64,000 bases of DNA from Streptomyces sp. WAC08241. Its GTDB lineage: Bacteria; Actinomycetota; Actinomycetes; Streptomycetales; Streptomycetaceae. Every line of letters starts with the position of its first letter. The first letter of the stretch is position 1. The notes beneath the pieces are model-generated. The model saw only the letters and a list, made by a program, of their open reading frames with translations, was not told where the DNA came from and did no database searches. The DNA lies in NCBI GenBank assembly GCA_007858575.1, contig CP042279.1:3908501-3972500 (forward strand). The letters run 5' to 3'. Shown piece by piece: positions 8,755 to 18,465 of this stretch. A program made the translations under genes and the position numbers.

Positions 8755-10085
8755 TCACGATACGGGCAGGCTGTCCGGTTTCCGTCCGGTCGCGGCGCCG
8801 TCGCCGCCCCTCCCCACCCGGCCGAGGTCGATGTCGCGGGTCTCGCGCATCGTGAGGTAGACGACCAGGGAGACGGCCGCGCAGCCGGCCACGTACCAGG
8901 AGAAGCCCGACTCGATTCCGGCGTCCTTGAACCAGAGGGCCACGTACTCGGCGGTGCCGCCGAAGAGGGCGTTGGCGACGGCGTACGGGAGGGCGACGCC
9001 GAGGGCGCGGACGCCGGTGGGGAAGAGCTCGGCCTTCACGCAGGCGTTGATCGAGGTGTAGCCGGTGACGACGAGGAGCGCGAGGAGGGAGAGGCCGAGG
9101 GCCGGCCAGAAGGAGCCCGCGTGCCGGAGCAGCGCCATGATCGGCACGGTGAGGAGGGTGGAGCCGACCGCGAAGGTGATGAGGAGGGGCGGCGCCCGAT
9201 CCGGTCGGAGAGCCGGCCGGCGAGCGGCTGGAGGCAGGCGAAGACGATCAGGGCGCAGAAGGAGACCAGGGTGGCGGTCTGCTTGGGGAGCCCGGCGGAG
9301 TTCGAGAGGTACTTGGTGAGGTAGGTGGTGTACGTGTAGTACGCCACGGTTCCGCCCATGGTGAGCGCGACGACGAGGAAGGCCTCGCGGCGGTGCGCCC
9401 AGAGGGCCCTGAGGGTGCCCTGCTGTCCGCGCTCGACGCCGTCGCCCGCGGACTCCTCGTACACCTCGGTCTCCAGCATGGTGCGGCGCAGGTAGAAGAC
9501 GACGGCCGCGCCGAGGGCGCCGACGACGAAGGGGATCCGCCAGCCCCAGGAGTGCAGGGCCGCGTCGGAGAGGGTCTGCTGGAGCAGGAGCAGCAGGCCG
9601 AGGCCGAGGACCCGGCCCGCGGTCATCAACACGTACTGGAAGCTGGAGGCGAAGCCGCGGTGCTCGGGGGCGGAGGCCTCGGTGAGGTAGGTGGCGCTGG
9701 CCGCGTACTCGCCGCCGACGGAGAGGCCCTGGAGGAGGCGGGCGACCAGGAGGATGGCGGCGCCGCCGTATCCGGCGACGGCGTAGGTCGGGGCGACGGC
9801 GATGAGGACGGCGGAGGCGGACATCAGGGTGACGGTGAGGGTGAGGGCCGCCTTGCGGCCCCTGCGGTCGCCGACGCGGCCGAGGAGCCAGCCGCCGACC
9901 GGGCGCATGAAGAAGCCGACGGCGAAGATGCCGGCGGTGTTCATGAGTTTGGCGGTGTCGTTGCCCTCGGGGAAGAACGCCCCCGCGAAGTAGGTGGCGA
10001 AGCTCGCGTACACGAACCAGTCGAACCACTCGACCATGTTGCCGGCGGAGCCGACCCAGATCTTCTTCCAGTGCTCTCGTCCCAT
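8755..10085 (-). CDS. MFS transporter, metabolite:H+ symporter (MHS/KgtP-ProP type)
   Basis: About 443-residue 12-helix permease. MHS-family marks are WKKIWVGSAGNMVEWFDWFVYA at the N-terminus, GWLLGRVGDRRGRKAALTLT between helices 2 and 3, LLQGLSVGGEYAASATYLTE in helix 4, HSWGWRIPFVVGALGA before helix 6, and LAGRLSDRIGRRP in the central loop. The C-terminus ends in a short basic cytoplasmic tail. Substrates of relatives are carboxylates, betaine or proline; this one cannot be assigned. One frameshift lies near 9195. It is 75 bp downstream of a TetR regulator on the same strand, so the two are probably co-transcribed and the regulator may sense the transported compound. Confidence 0.9.
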
Positions 10086-10160
10086 GGGCAGGAACCGTGC
10101 CGGAGCACCGGGCCGGCCAACAAGGGTGCCGGGGACAACGATCCTGTGTACTTGCGTGCG

Positions 10161-10788
10161 TTACGGTCGCGCGAGCAACTCCTGCTCGACGAACTCCCTT
10201 ACGTGTTGGAGGACTTGGCCCCGTCCCGTGCCGGGGATGCCGACGGCGACGTGCACGCTGAAGCCGTCGAGCAGGGCCCGCATCCGGGTGGCGAACCGGT
10301 CCGGGTCGACCGGCCGGAACTCGCCGCGCGACACGCCCTCGGCCAGGATCGCGACCAGGTCCCGGTGCCAGGCGCCCTCGATGGCGGCCTGGCGGGCGCG
10401 GGCGTCGCCGTCGGCGTTCTGCGAGCGGTTCCAGACCTCCAGCCAGAGCGTCCAGTGCGGGTCGCGCGGCCCCTCGGGCACGTACACGTCCACGTATCCG
10501 TCGAGCCGCTCGCGGACGGTCCCGGGCCGGAGAGCAGGGCGCCGCGCCGGGCCCCGAGCCGCCCCTCGCTCCACTCCAGGGTCTGGAGCAGCAGCTCGTC
10601 CTTGGTGCGGAAGTAGTACAGCAGGTGCCCGCTGCTCATCCCGACCTGCCGCCCGAGCCCGGCCATGGTGAGCCCGTCGAGCCCGCGCTCGGCGATGGTC
10701 CCCATGGCGGCGGCGAGCACCTCCTCGCGGGAGGCGCGGCCTGGTTGCGGCGACGGGGGTGGGACGGCGGACTGCTGCTCTGACTCAC
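10161..10788 (-). CDS. TetR/AcrR family transcriptional regulator
   Basis: About 208-residue repressor. The helix-turn-helix is VLAAAMGTIAERGLDGLTMA followed by GLGRQVGMSSGHLLYYFRTK, and the ligand domain continues EERLDGYVDVYVPEGPRDPHW..LWLEVWNRSQNA. The HTH of the SSGHLLYYF type and the C-terminal domain resemble BetI-like regulators. A GTG start at 10788 is proposed (MSQSSSPPSHPRRRNQAA..), needing one shift near 10738; another lies near 10525. It precedes the MHS transporter and may also act at the paired operators near 12.2 kb. Ligand unknown. Confidence 0.88.
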
Positions 10789-10829
10789 TCGTACGTTCTA
10801 CCTGATGACGGGCCCGGGAGGTCCGGCCG

Positions 10830-11843
10830 TCAGACCTTCGGCTGCTGCTGGGTGATGCAGTGGATGCCGCCGCCGGCCGCGAAGATCGTGCGGGCGTCGA
10901 CCAGGACGACCTCGCGGTCGGGGAAGAGGCGGCGGAAGATCTCGGCGGCGAGTTCGTCGTGGGGGTCGTCGAAGGCGCAGAGGATCACGGCGCCGTCGCA
11001 CAGGTAGTGGTTGATGTACGAGTAGTCGACCCAGTCGCCCTCCTCGTCCCTGAGGACGGTGGGGGCCGGGACCTCGATGACCTCCAGGGGCGGCCCTGGG
11101 CGTCGGTGGCGGCGCGCAGGACGCTCGCGTGGGTCCGGGAGCGCTCGTAGTCGGGGTGGGCCGGGTCCTGCTGGCTGTGGACGAGGACGGTGCCGGGGCG
11201 GGCGAAGGCGGCGACGATGTCGACGTGGCCCTGGGTGCCGTACGTGCCGTAGTCGGCGGCGAGACCGTGCGGGAGCCAGATCGCCTTCGTGGTGCCGAGC
11301 TTGGCGTGGATCTCGGTCTCGACCTGCTCGCGGGTCCACCCGGGGTTGCGGCCGGAGCCGAGCTGGACGGTGTCGGTGAGGAGGACGGTGCCCTCGCCGT
11401 CGACGTGGATCGCGCCGCCCTCGTTGACCAGGGGCTGCTCACGACGGGGACGGACGCGATGTCCGCGACGTGGCGGGCGATCGTGGAGTCGTGCTCCCAG
11501 CGGGCCCAGTCCTGGGCGCCCCAGCCGTTGAACACCCAGTCGACGGCGGCCAGTTCGCGGCCGTTCGTCACGAAGGTCGGGCCGATGTCCCGCATCCAGG
11601 CGTCGTCGAGGTCGCGCTCGACCAGGTCGACGTCCTCGCCGAGGAGCGCGCGGGCGCCCTCCGCGTCGCCGGGGACACGACCATCGTGACCGGCTCGAAG
11701 CGGCGGACGGCGCGGGCCACCGAGGCCCAGGCGGCGCGGGCGGCGGCCAGCTCCTCGTCGTCGGTGAAGGTGGGGTTCGGGCCGGGCCAGGCCATCCAGG
11801 TGCGCTCGTGGGGCGTCCACTCGGCGGGCATGCGGTACGTCAT
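10830..11843 (-). CDS. aguA: agmatine deiminase
   Basis: About 338-residue enzyme hydrolysing agmatine to N-carbamoylputrescine and ammonia (guanidino-modifying superfamily). The N-terminus MTYRMPAEWTPHERTWMAWP is typical. DDAWMRDIGPTFV provides substrate Asp residues, NEGGAIHVDGEGTVLLT and GHVDIVAAFARPGTVLVH carry the catalytic Glu/His region, and the nucleophilic Cys is in FAAGGGIHCITQQQP near the end. Three one-base shifts occur near 11670, 11440 and 11090. Start 11843 is supported by family length. In S. coelicolor, as I recall, the neighbouring genes encode urease and a cytosine-type permease, fitting a nitrogen-scavenging locus. Confidence 0.93.
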
Positions 11844-11855
11844 GGTCAGCGGGTC

Positions 11856-12187
11856 CTAGAGGAAGTAGGGGCGGTCGAGGGGCGAGGTCGGTCCGGTCGC
11901 CGGCGCGACGGCGCCGTGGGCGCCGGACCGCGTTCCGGGGGCGAGCCGGTGCACAGGTGCCGGTGGTGGTGTTGGATCGCCCACGGCCCCGCGTACGGGG
12001 TCGTGGGCGATCGCCGGGTCGGGGCCGGCCCGGCCGTGGCGAAGGTCCGGCGTACGGTCTCGCCGGTCCTTCCCGTCCCCCGCGCGCCGGAGGAGGTGAT
12101 CCCGGTCGCGCCGAGGTCGTGCGGGACGCCCCGCGGGTCCATCGCCCCGGCCCGGAGCCGGTCGCGTTCCGTGGGGGTCGGTCGCAC
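11856..12187 (-). pseudogene. degraded stretch, possible urease operon relic
   Basis: No intact gene fits here. On the minus strand an ORF begins MRPTPTERDRL, like the N-terminus of actinobacterial urease gamma (MRLTPTERDRLLLF..), but similarity stops at once. In a second frame the stretch ends SPLDRPYFL then stop, reminiscent of the C-terminus of urease alpha (..LPLxxRYFLF). The interval could therefore be the scar of a deletion joining the two ends of a urease operon. Both matches are short and from memory. Confidence 0.3.
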
Positions 12188-12204
12188 GTCCCGAACACCT
12201 CCTG

Positions 12205-12291
12205 TTTGAGCGACACTCTAAATGTTGAGACGCCGGGTTCCAAGCATTGACTCGGGGTACGGGCACAGGTCACATTGAGCGCCACTCTAAA
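12205..12291. promoter_or_regulatory. two 18-bp near-palindromic operators
   Basis: TTTGAGCGACACTCTAAA (12205-12222) and ATTGAGCGCCACTCTAAA (12274-12291) are near-identical, each roughly palindromic (TTTaGAGtG..CaCTCtAAA form). They sit 69 bp apart between the divergent urease-like start and the NCS1 permease. A TetR-family protein, perhaps the one encoded at 10161-10788, is the likely ligand. Confidence 0.55.
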
Positions 12292-12348
12292 AGTCGTCCA
12301 CTCAGCCCCCTCTTTCGTTCTCCTCCCCTCAGCTCCCCAGGAGGCGCC

Positions 12349-13767
12349 ATGCCGATAGAACAGCGCGGAGTCGACACCGTCCCCGAGGCCGAACGCACCA
12401 GCGGCCCCCGCGACCTCGTCTCGATCCTGCTCGGCTCCAACCTCTGCCTGGGGGTGATCGTCTTCGGCTGGCTCCCCGTCTCCTTCGGCCTGGGCCTGTG
12501 GGCCTCGGTGACCTCCGTCGTCACCGGCACCCTCGTCGGCGTCGCGGTCACCGCTCCGCTCGCGCTGGTCTCCTCCGCACCGCGACCAACCTCTCCACCT
12601 CCTCCGGCGCCTTCTTCGGCGTCCGCGGCCGGCTCGTCGGCTCGGTGGTGGGGCTGCTGCTCGCTCGGTTACACCGCCCTGACCCTCTGGATCGGCGGCG
12701 ACGTCGTGGTGGGCACCCTCGCCCGGCTGACCGGCCTGCCCACGGGCGGCGCCGTCCACGCCGTCGTCTACGCGCTGCTCGCCGCCTGCACGGTGGTCGG
12801 CGCGGTGTACGGCTACCGGCTGCTGCTGCGGCTGAGCAAGGCGCTCGCGGTCGGCATGACCGCGCTCCTCGCCGTCGGCCTGGTCGCGTACGCCGGGGAC
12901 GTCACGACGGCGGCGGTGCCGGACACCCCGTACCTCCTGGGCTCCTTCTGGCCGACCTGGCTGCTCTCGGCGGTGGCGGCGGGCCTCAGCGGGCCGGTCG
13001 CCTTCATCACCCTGCTCGGCGACTACACGCGGTACGTCTCCCCCGAGCGGCACAGCCCCGGACCGTGTGGCGGGCGACCTGTCTGGGCCTGGTCGTGGGT
13101 CTGCTCGTCCCGCAGCTCTTCGGCACGTACACGGCGCTCGCGGCCCGCGGGCGCTCGACTACGCCGGTCCGCTCGTCGCCGCCTCGCCCGGCTGGTACCT
13201 GGTGCCGCTGCTCGTCGCGGCCACGGCCGGCACCGTCGGCAACGCCGGTCTGATGCTGTACTCCATGGGGCTCGACCTGGACGCGATCCTGCCCCGGGCC
13301 ACCCGGGCGCGCGCCACCCTCGTGGTCGCGGCGGTGGCCACGGCCTTCGTGTTCCTGGGCCACTTCGCCTCGGACGCGCAGACGGCGATGACCTCGTTCG
13401 TGCTGCTGCTCACCGCGATCGGCACCCCAGGGCGGTGATCACCCTGATCGGGCACGCGCGCTGCGGGCGTCTACGACCCGGAGGCGCTCCAGGTCTACAA
13501 CCGAGCGCTCGCGCGGCGGGATCTACTGGTTCTCGGCGGGCTGGCACCCGCGCGCCACCGCCTCCTGGGCGATCGGCGCGGCGGTCGGCCTGGCCGCGGT
13601 GTCGACGCCGCTCTACGAAGGGCTGCTGCTCGCCCTGACGGGCGGGATCGACTGCAGCTTCTTGCTGCTCGGGGATCGCGGGCGGCGCGCTGTACGCCGT
13701 ACTGACGCCGAACGGGGCCCCCGGGACCGTGACGGCCCCGGAGACCCCGGTGCGGGTGGAGCCGTAG
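12349..13767 (+). CDS. NCS1-family purine/cytosine permease
   Basis: About 475-residue, 12-helix nucleobase permease. Family motifs are SILLGSNLCLGVIVFGWLPV (helix 1), GLGLWASVTSVVTGTLVG (helix 2), NLSTSSGAFFGVRGRLVG, YTALTLWIGGDVVVG, WPTWLLSAVAAGLSGPVAF, LLGDYTRYVSPE, and VYDPEALQVYNRR near the C-terminus. Six or more one-base losses fragment it (near 12580, 12660, 13060, 13150, 13430, 13470 and 13670). The ATG at 12349 follows CCAGGAGG. Two operator-like palindromes lie 60-140 bp upstream. Adjacent agmatine deiminase suggests a nitrogen-salvage role; the exact nucleobase cannot be told. Confidence 0.88.
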
Positions 13768-13770
13768 GGA

Positions 13771-14857
13771 CTAGCCCAGCTCGTGCATCCAGCCGTGGGT
13801 GTCCGCGGCCCGGCCGGTCTGGACGGCGAGGAGCGCCTCGCGCAGCTTCATCGTGACCGCGCCGGGCTCGCCGCCCGACTGGGTCCACTCGCCGCGCTCG
13901 GACTTGACCGTGCCGACGGGGTGATGACGGCGGCGGTGCCGCAGGCGAAGACCTCGGTCAGGGTGCCGTTCTCGCTGTCGGCCTGCCACTGGTCGATGGA
14001 GACGCGGCCCTCCTCGGCCTCCAGGCCCAGGTCGGCGGCGAGCTTGAGCAGCGAGTCGCGGGTGATGCCGGCGAGCAGCGAGCCGGTGAGGGTGGGGTGA
14101 TCAGCTTGTTCCCGTACACGAAGTACAGGTTCATGCCGCCGAGCTCCTCGACCCACTTGTGCTCGACGGCGTCGAGGTAGGCGACCTGGTCGCAGCCCTT
14201 GGCCGCCGCCTCGGCCTGCGCGAGCAGGGAGGCCGCGTAGTTGCCGCCGGTCTTGGCGTCGCCCATGCCGCCGGGGACGGCGCGGACGCGGTTCTCGGAG
14301 AGCCAGATGGAGACGGGCTTCACGCCGCCGGGGAAGTACGGGCCGGCCGGGGAGGCGATGACGACGAAGAGGTACTCGCCCGCCGGGCGGACGCCCAGGC
14401 CGACCTCGGTCGCGATCATGAACGGGCGCAGGTAGAGCGAGGCCTCGCCGCCGTGCTCCGGGACCCACGCCTTGTCGTGCTGGACGAGGACGTCACAGGC
14501 CTCGACGAAGGTCTCGACGGGCAGCTCGGGCATGGCCAGGCGGCGGGCGGAGGCCTGGAAGCGGCGGGCGTTGGCGTCGGGACGGAAGCTGGCGACCGAG
14601 CCGTCGGGACGACGGTAGGCCTTCAGGCCCTCGAAGATCTCCTGCGCGTAGTGCAGGACGTTGGTGGCCGGGTCGAGTGCGAGCGGGCCGTACGGGACGA
14701 GCTGGGCGTCGTGCCAGCCGCGGCCCTCGGTCCACCGGATGGTGACCATGTGGTCGGTGAAGTGGCGGCCGAATCCCGGGTTGGCTAGGATCGCCTCGCG
14801 CTCCGCGTCGGACAGCGGGCTGGAGGAGGGCTTGAGCTCGATCGTGGGCGTCGTCAT
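13771..14857 (-). CDS. ilvE: branched-chain amino acid aminotransferase
   Basis: About 362-residue PLP fold-IV transaminase for the last step of Ile, Val and Leu synthesis. Recognisable blocks: NPGFGRHFTDHMVTIRWTEG, LHYAQEIFEGLKAYRRPDG, FRPDANARRFQASARRLAMP, YLRPFMIATEVGLGVRPAGEY, the PLP lysine region GDAKTGGNYAASLLAQ, LDAVEHKWVEELGGMNLYFV and LTEVFACGTAAVITPVG. Shifts lie near 14098 and 13920. It is convergent with the permease, only 3 bp apart. Start 14857 gives MTTPTIELKPSSSPLSDAER. It works with IlvB/N/C, LeuB and CimA elsewhere in the window. Confidence 0.95.
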
Positions 14858-15119
14858 GAGTGCGTGTCCTTCACCGGTCGTGTGGGGAGGACCGCGCGCG
14901 TACGCCACCGTCGGAGACGTTCGTCCCCGGCGGGGTGGACGTCCGGGCATGCCTGCATGCCGCGGCCCCACGTTCGATTATCGCTCGCGGGGACCGGTGC
15001 GGGAAACGGGTGTGCGCGGTCCGGGAGGGGAGAGGGTGCGCTCCCGGTGGCCGCACAGGGGACAGCCGCCGGAGCGCTGTGCGACCCGGCGGCTGCTGTC
15101 TGGTGTCAGTCGGCGCGGG

Positions 15120-16160
15120 TCAGCTCGCTACTCGCGCGGCGAGCGCGTCGCCGATCTCGTCCGTGGTGTGGACGGCGTCGCCGCGCTCGGTGAGGTCGGC
15201 GGCGACGGCCTCCTCGACGCGGACGGCCTCGGCTTCGTGACCGAGGTGGCGCAGGAGGAGGGCGACGGAGAGGACGGTGGCCGTGGGGTCGGCCTTGCCC
15301 TGGCCCGCGATGTCTGGCGCGGAGCCGTGGACCGGCTCGAACATGGACGGGAAGTCGCCGCTCGGGTTGATGTTGCCCGAGGCGGCGACGCCGATGCCGC
15401 CGGAGACGGCCGCGGCGAGGTCGGTGATGATGTCGCCGAAGAGGTTGTCGGTGACGATCACGTCGAAGCGGGCCGGGTCGGTGACGAGGAAGATCGTCGC
15501 GGCGTCGACGTGCAGGTAGTCGGTGGCGACCTCGGGGAACTCGGCGGCCACCCGGTGGAAGGTGTCCGTCCAGAGGTGCCCGGCGAAGGTCAGCACGTTG
15601 TTCTTGTGGACCAGCGTGAGCTTCTTGCGCGGGCGGGCCTGGGCGCGGGCGAAGGCGTCCCGGACCACGCGCTCGACGCCGAAGGCGGTGTTGACCGAGA
15701 CCTCGGTGGCGACCTCGTGCGGGGTGCCCTTGCGGATGGTGCCGCCGTTGCCGGTGTACGGGCCCTCGGTGCCCTCGCGGACCACGACGAAGTCGATCTC
15801 GGGCTGGCCGGCGAGCGGGGTGGCGACGCCGGGGAGCAGCTTCGAGGGACGCAGGTTCACGTGGTGGTCGAAGGCGAAGCGGAGCTTCAGGAGGAAGCCG
15901 CGCTCCAGGACGCCGGAGGGCACCGACGGGTCGCCGATGGCGCCGAGCAGGATGGCGTCGTGCTTCTTGAGGGAGTCGAGGTCGGCGTCGGTGAGGGTCT
16001 CACCGGTGGCGTGGTAGCGCTGGGCGCCGAAGTCGTACTCCTCGGTCTCCAGCTTCACGTCCTGGGGAAGCACGGCCGAGAGGACCTTGAGGCCCTGGGC
16101 CACGACCTCCTGGCCGATGCCGTCGCCGGGGATGACTGCGAGATCGATGCTGTGAGACAT
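15120..16160 (-). CDS. leuB: 3-isopropylmalate dehydrogenase
   Basis: Intact 346-residue enzyme oxidising and decarboxylating 3-isopropylmalate in leucine synthesis (NAD+, Mg2+/Mn2+). It starts MSHSIDLAVIPGDGIGQEVV, carries LLKLRFAFDHHVNLRPSKLL, the catalytic Tyr/Lys region VVREGTEGPYTGNGG and TLVHKNNVLTFAGHLW, the metal aspartates in DAATIFLVTDPARFDVIVTDNLFGDIITD, and GSAPDIAGQGKADPTA. Length fits the actinobacterial short form. It is one of the few long genes here without a frameshift. ilvE follows on the same strand after about 260 bp. Confidence 0.97.
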   Translation of the reverse strand: MSHSIDLAVIPGDGIGQEVVAQGLKVLSAVLPQDVKLETEEYDFGAQRYHATGETLTDADLDSLKKHDAILLGAIGDPSVPSGVLERGFLLKLRFAFDHHVNLRPSKLLPGVATPLAGQPEIDFVVVREGTEGPYTGNGGTIRKGTPHEVATEVSVNTAFGVERVVRDAFARAQARPRKKLTLVHKNNVLTFAGHLWTDTFHRVAAEFPEVATDYLHVDAATIFLVTDPARFDVIVTDNLFGDIITDLAAAVSGGIGVAASGNINPSGDFPSMFEPVHGSAPDIAGQGKADPTATVLSVALLLRHLGHEAEAVRVEEAVAADLTERGDAVHTTDEIGDALAARVAS

Positions 16161-16241
16161 GTCGGCACCCTACTGGTCGTCCCATCGTCTGACACGTCAC
16201 GTCCACCATGTGGACGAACGTCCGAGGCGGGACGCCGTGGT

Positions 16242-16381
16242 TCAGTGACCGGTGGAGCCGCCGTTGTCGCGGCGGTCGAGGGCGCGTTGGAGGGCGGCGG
16301 CGGCGTTCTGGCGGGCCTCGTCGGCGGGACGGGCGGCGGAGTGGCGGACGCGGCGGGCGGCCTGGGCGGCGACGGGGCCAT
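16242..16381 (-). CDS. small conserved actinobacterial protein, about 46 aa
   Basis: Short ORF upstream of leuB. With one C restored after ATGGCCCC it reads MAPVAAQAARRVRHSAARPA then DEARQNAAAALQRALDRRDN and GGSTGH, an amphipathic helical protein. GAGGAG lies 9 nt before the ATG, a convincing ribosome site. I recall similar tiny proteins ending ALDRRDNGG next to leuB in other Streptomyces, but no function is known. Confidence 0.55.
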
Positions 16382-16398
16382 GGGGATCGACTCCTCGA

Positions 16399-16514
16399 GA
16401 TCAGTGGTGATCCGGCGTGCGGAGATCTGCGACGTACGGGACCGGCGGCGGGCCGCGACCGGTGACGGCCGGAGACCGGTGAAGGCCGGTGACGTGCGGG
16501 GATCAGTGGTGATC
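16399..16514. repeat. paired GATCAGTGGTGATC palindromes and GACCGGTGA repeats
   Basis: GATCAGTGGTGATC occurs at 16399-16412 and again at 16501-16514 (arms GATCA/TGATC). Between them GACCGGTGA-type units recur near 16440-16490. The 380-bp stretch 16382-16769 holds no recognisable gene. The palindromes could be operators for leuB/small-ORF or PadR-side transcription. Confidence 0.45.
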
Positions 16515-16729
16515 GAAGGCGCCGGAAGGGGCGGGGAGCGCCGCCGCGGGGTTGCCCGCACGAAGGCGTCGCGCTCTCGACCGCCATTCGCTGATGGAGC
16601 GAGACGTTCGGCTCCTACAAAGCTAGGGCAGGGCGCCGCATCTGTCTCCACAATTACTCGGACTTCCTACTATCTGAGACGGCGGGGCACCGAGGGTCAC
16701 CCCGCAACGGCCAGACTCGGCACACCCAC

Positions 16730-16750
16730 CTAGGTTGTTTTCCCACCTAG
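16730..16750 (+). promoter_or_regulatory. CTAGGT-N9-ACCTAG operator before the PadR gene
   Basis: CTAGGT (16730-16735) and ACCTAG (16745-16750) form an inverted repeat inside two CCCACCTAG direct repeats, 20 bp before the PadR start. Placement over the promoter suggests autorepression by the PadR protein. Confidence 0.45.
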
Positions 16751-16769
16751 ATAGTGATGAGATGTGCCC

Positions 16770-17110
16770 ATGGCCGCAGACCGCAGATCCAGTTGGCTCA
16801 AGGGAGTCCTCGACCTGCTCGTCCTCTCCTGCCCGACCGGCGGCGAGAGTTACGGGTACGAGATCGCGAAGGCGCTCGCCGGGGCCGGCCTGGGCGAGAT
16901 CAAGGGCGGGACGCTCTATCCCGTGCTGAACCGCCTGGAGGAGGCCGGTCTGGTGGAGGCCGAGTTCCGCGCCGCCGAGCGCGGGCCCGGCCGCCGCTAC
17001 TACCGGCTCACCGGGCCGGGCCGGGAGCACCTGGCGGCCGAGGGCGCGGCCTGGAGCGAGTTCCACCGGGCCGTACGGACGCAACTGCACGCAGGGGAGC
17101 AGCACCATGA
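16770..17110 (+). CDS. PadR family transcriptional regulator
   Basis: About 113-residue winged-helix regulator. The domain is clear: SSWLKGVLDLLVLSCPTGGE, YGYEIAKALAGAGLGEIKGG, TLYPVLNRLEEAGLVEAEFR, GRRYYRLTGPGREHL, ending AVRTQLHAGEQHH. One lost base near the 3' end hides the stop; restoring it puts TGA at 17108-17110, an ATGA overlap with the next gene and so translational coupling. PadR proteins commonly repress the membrane protein encoded next to them. A CTAGGT/ACCTAG operator lies just upstream. Confidence 0.88.
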
Positions 17111-17890
17111 CCACCGACGCCTACTTCGAGGAGTTGACGGTGCGCTGCGCGCGGCGGACGTGCCCGAGGAGCAGATCGACCGGACCACAGCCGAGTTGCG
17201 CGGGCACCTCGCGGAGACGGGGACCGCGCCGGAGGAGGAGTTCGGGCCCGCCGCGCGGTTCGCGGCCCGGCTCGGCGGGCTCGCCCCGGCGCCCGGGGAG
17301 CCGGACGGGGCGGCGGAGCACTGGACGTGGACCGCGGACCTCTTCAACGACCGCCGGATGCTGGCCGTGCACGGGGACCAGGGCTGGGAGGTGGAGCGCC
17401 TGGACGCGGTCGGCCGGTTCGTCTGCCGCCGGGTGCCGGGGCCGCGCTCGCCTGGGAGTACCGGCGCGAGGTGATCACGGACCGCCGCCGCGCGCAGGTC
17501 CTGGAGGAACTGGAGCCGGAGGGCTGGGAGTTGTGTGGCGAGTGGCTGACGTACGGCTACTTCAAGCGCCCGAAGGCGGCGACCACGGGCCCCGAAGGGG
17601 CCTGGAGGCGCTGCCGGCCCGCCCGCACGGGTGGTTGTTCCTCAGCCGCCGGGGCAAGGCGGCGCTGGCGGTCTGGGCGCTCGCCGTCCTCGCCTGTCTG
17701 GCGGTGGCCCTGAGCGGCCTCGGGCTGCCGGGCTACACGATGGCGCTGCTCGGCTTCGGCTACGCGATCGGCATGACGTACACGGCGAAGAAGGAGACGG
17801 AGAAGGGCCGGGTCCACGCGGACCGCGCGGCGCCCGGGGAGCAACGGGAACTGACGCCCCTCCCCTCCTTACGTCACGCCCCTCCCCCTC
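17107..17890 (+). CDS. HAAS-domain membrane protein coupled to PadR
   Basis: About 250-residue protein. The N-terminal helical HAAS-like region (MTTDAYFEELTVALRAADVP, TTAELRGHLAETG) is followed by a soluble domain (WTWTADLFNDRRMLAVHGDQ, LEELEPEGWELCGEWLTYGY). The C-terminus has two TM helices (ALAVWALAVLACLAVALSGL and GYTMALLGFGYAIGMTY) and a charged tail KKETEKGRVHADR. Shifts lie near 17140, 17440 and 17600. The stop codon is not resolved; the end given is approximate, convergent with the acetyltransferase gene. PadR/HAAS pairs usually act in envelope stress or differentiation; no specific role can be assigned. Confidence 0.68.
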
Positions 17891-17891
17891 C

Positions 17892-18424
17892 TCACGTCAC
17901 GTCGCCGTCCCGCCAGTCGAAGACGAGCGGGGCGGCGGGTCCGGTAGGGCCCCGCGCCCGCCGGGCGCAGGAAGACGCCCCCTCCTCCTCCGGGAGGTGG
18001 ACGATCCCGTCGGGCGTGAACGCCTCGACGCGCCCCTCCCAGAGCTGCCAGCCGCGCCCCCGGTAGAGGGCGGCGCCCGCGTCCGAGGCGGCGAGCGCCC
18101 CGAAGGCGTACGCCCCGTCGATCACGCGCTCCAGCTCGGCCATCACCGCTCCGCCGAGCCCCTTGCGGCGCAGGTCGGCCCGGACGGCGACCCCTTCCAC
18201 GTACCCGACGCGGTGCGAGCGGCCGCCGTGGAGCAGCCGGCGCATGACGACGGCGCCGTGGGCGGCGATCCCCGCTCGTCCTCGATCCAGGCGTGGAAGC
18301 CGCCGAGGGTGTGGTCCCAGTCCTCGCCGTCGAAGTTCCCCTCGAAGGCGAGGTCGAGCATCTCGCGTACGGAGCGGAGCCGGGCGGCTCCGAGTTCATG
18401 GGTGGGTGCGGTCCTCACGGTCAT
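17892..18424 (-). CDS. GNAT acetyltransferase of the aminoglycoside 2'-N-acetyltransferase AAC(2')-I type
   Basis: About 177-residue acetyl-CoA-dependent N-acetyltransferase. It aligns by eye along its length with mycobacterial AAC(2')-Ic as I remember it: FDGEDWDHTLGGFHAWIEDE, GAVVMRRLLHGGRSHRVGYVEGVAV then RADLRRKGLGGAV (acetyl-CoA P-loop), YAFGALAASDAGAALYRGRGW, and the C-terminal LVFDWRDGDVT (AAC(2')-Ic ends CDWRAGDVW). The terminal Trp, which I recall contacts substrate, is Thr here. One shift lies near 18278. ATG 18424 has GGAAGG 9 nt upstream. Divergent from the alpha/beta hydrolase. Aminoglycoside acetylation is likely but not certain. Confidence 0.8.
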
Positions 18425-18465
18425 GCGCTTCACCCTTCCACAACCACCTAACTACCGAAAGCGAA

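Noticed and set aside
10798..13053. 751-codon minus-strand ORF spanning aguA to the permease
   Set aside because: It runs across agmatine deiminase in a wrong frame and antisense to the permease. The only meaningful pieces belong to aguA.
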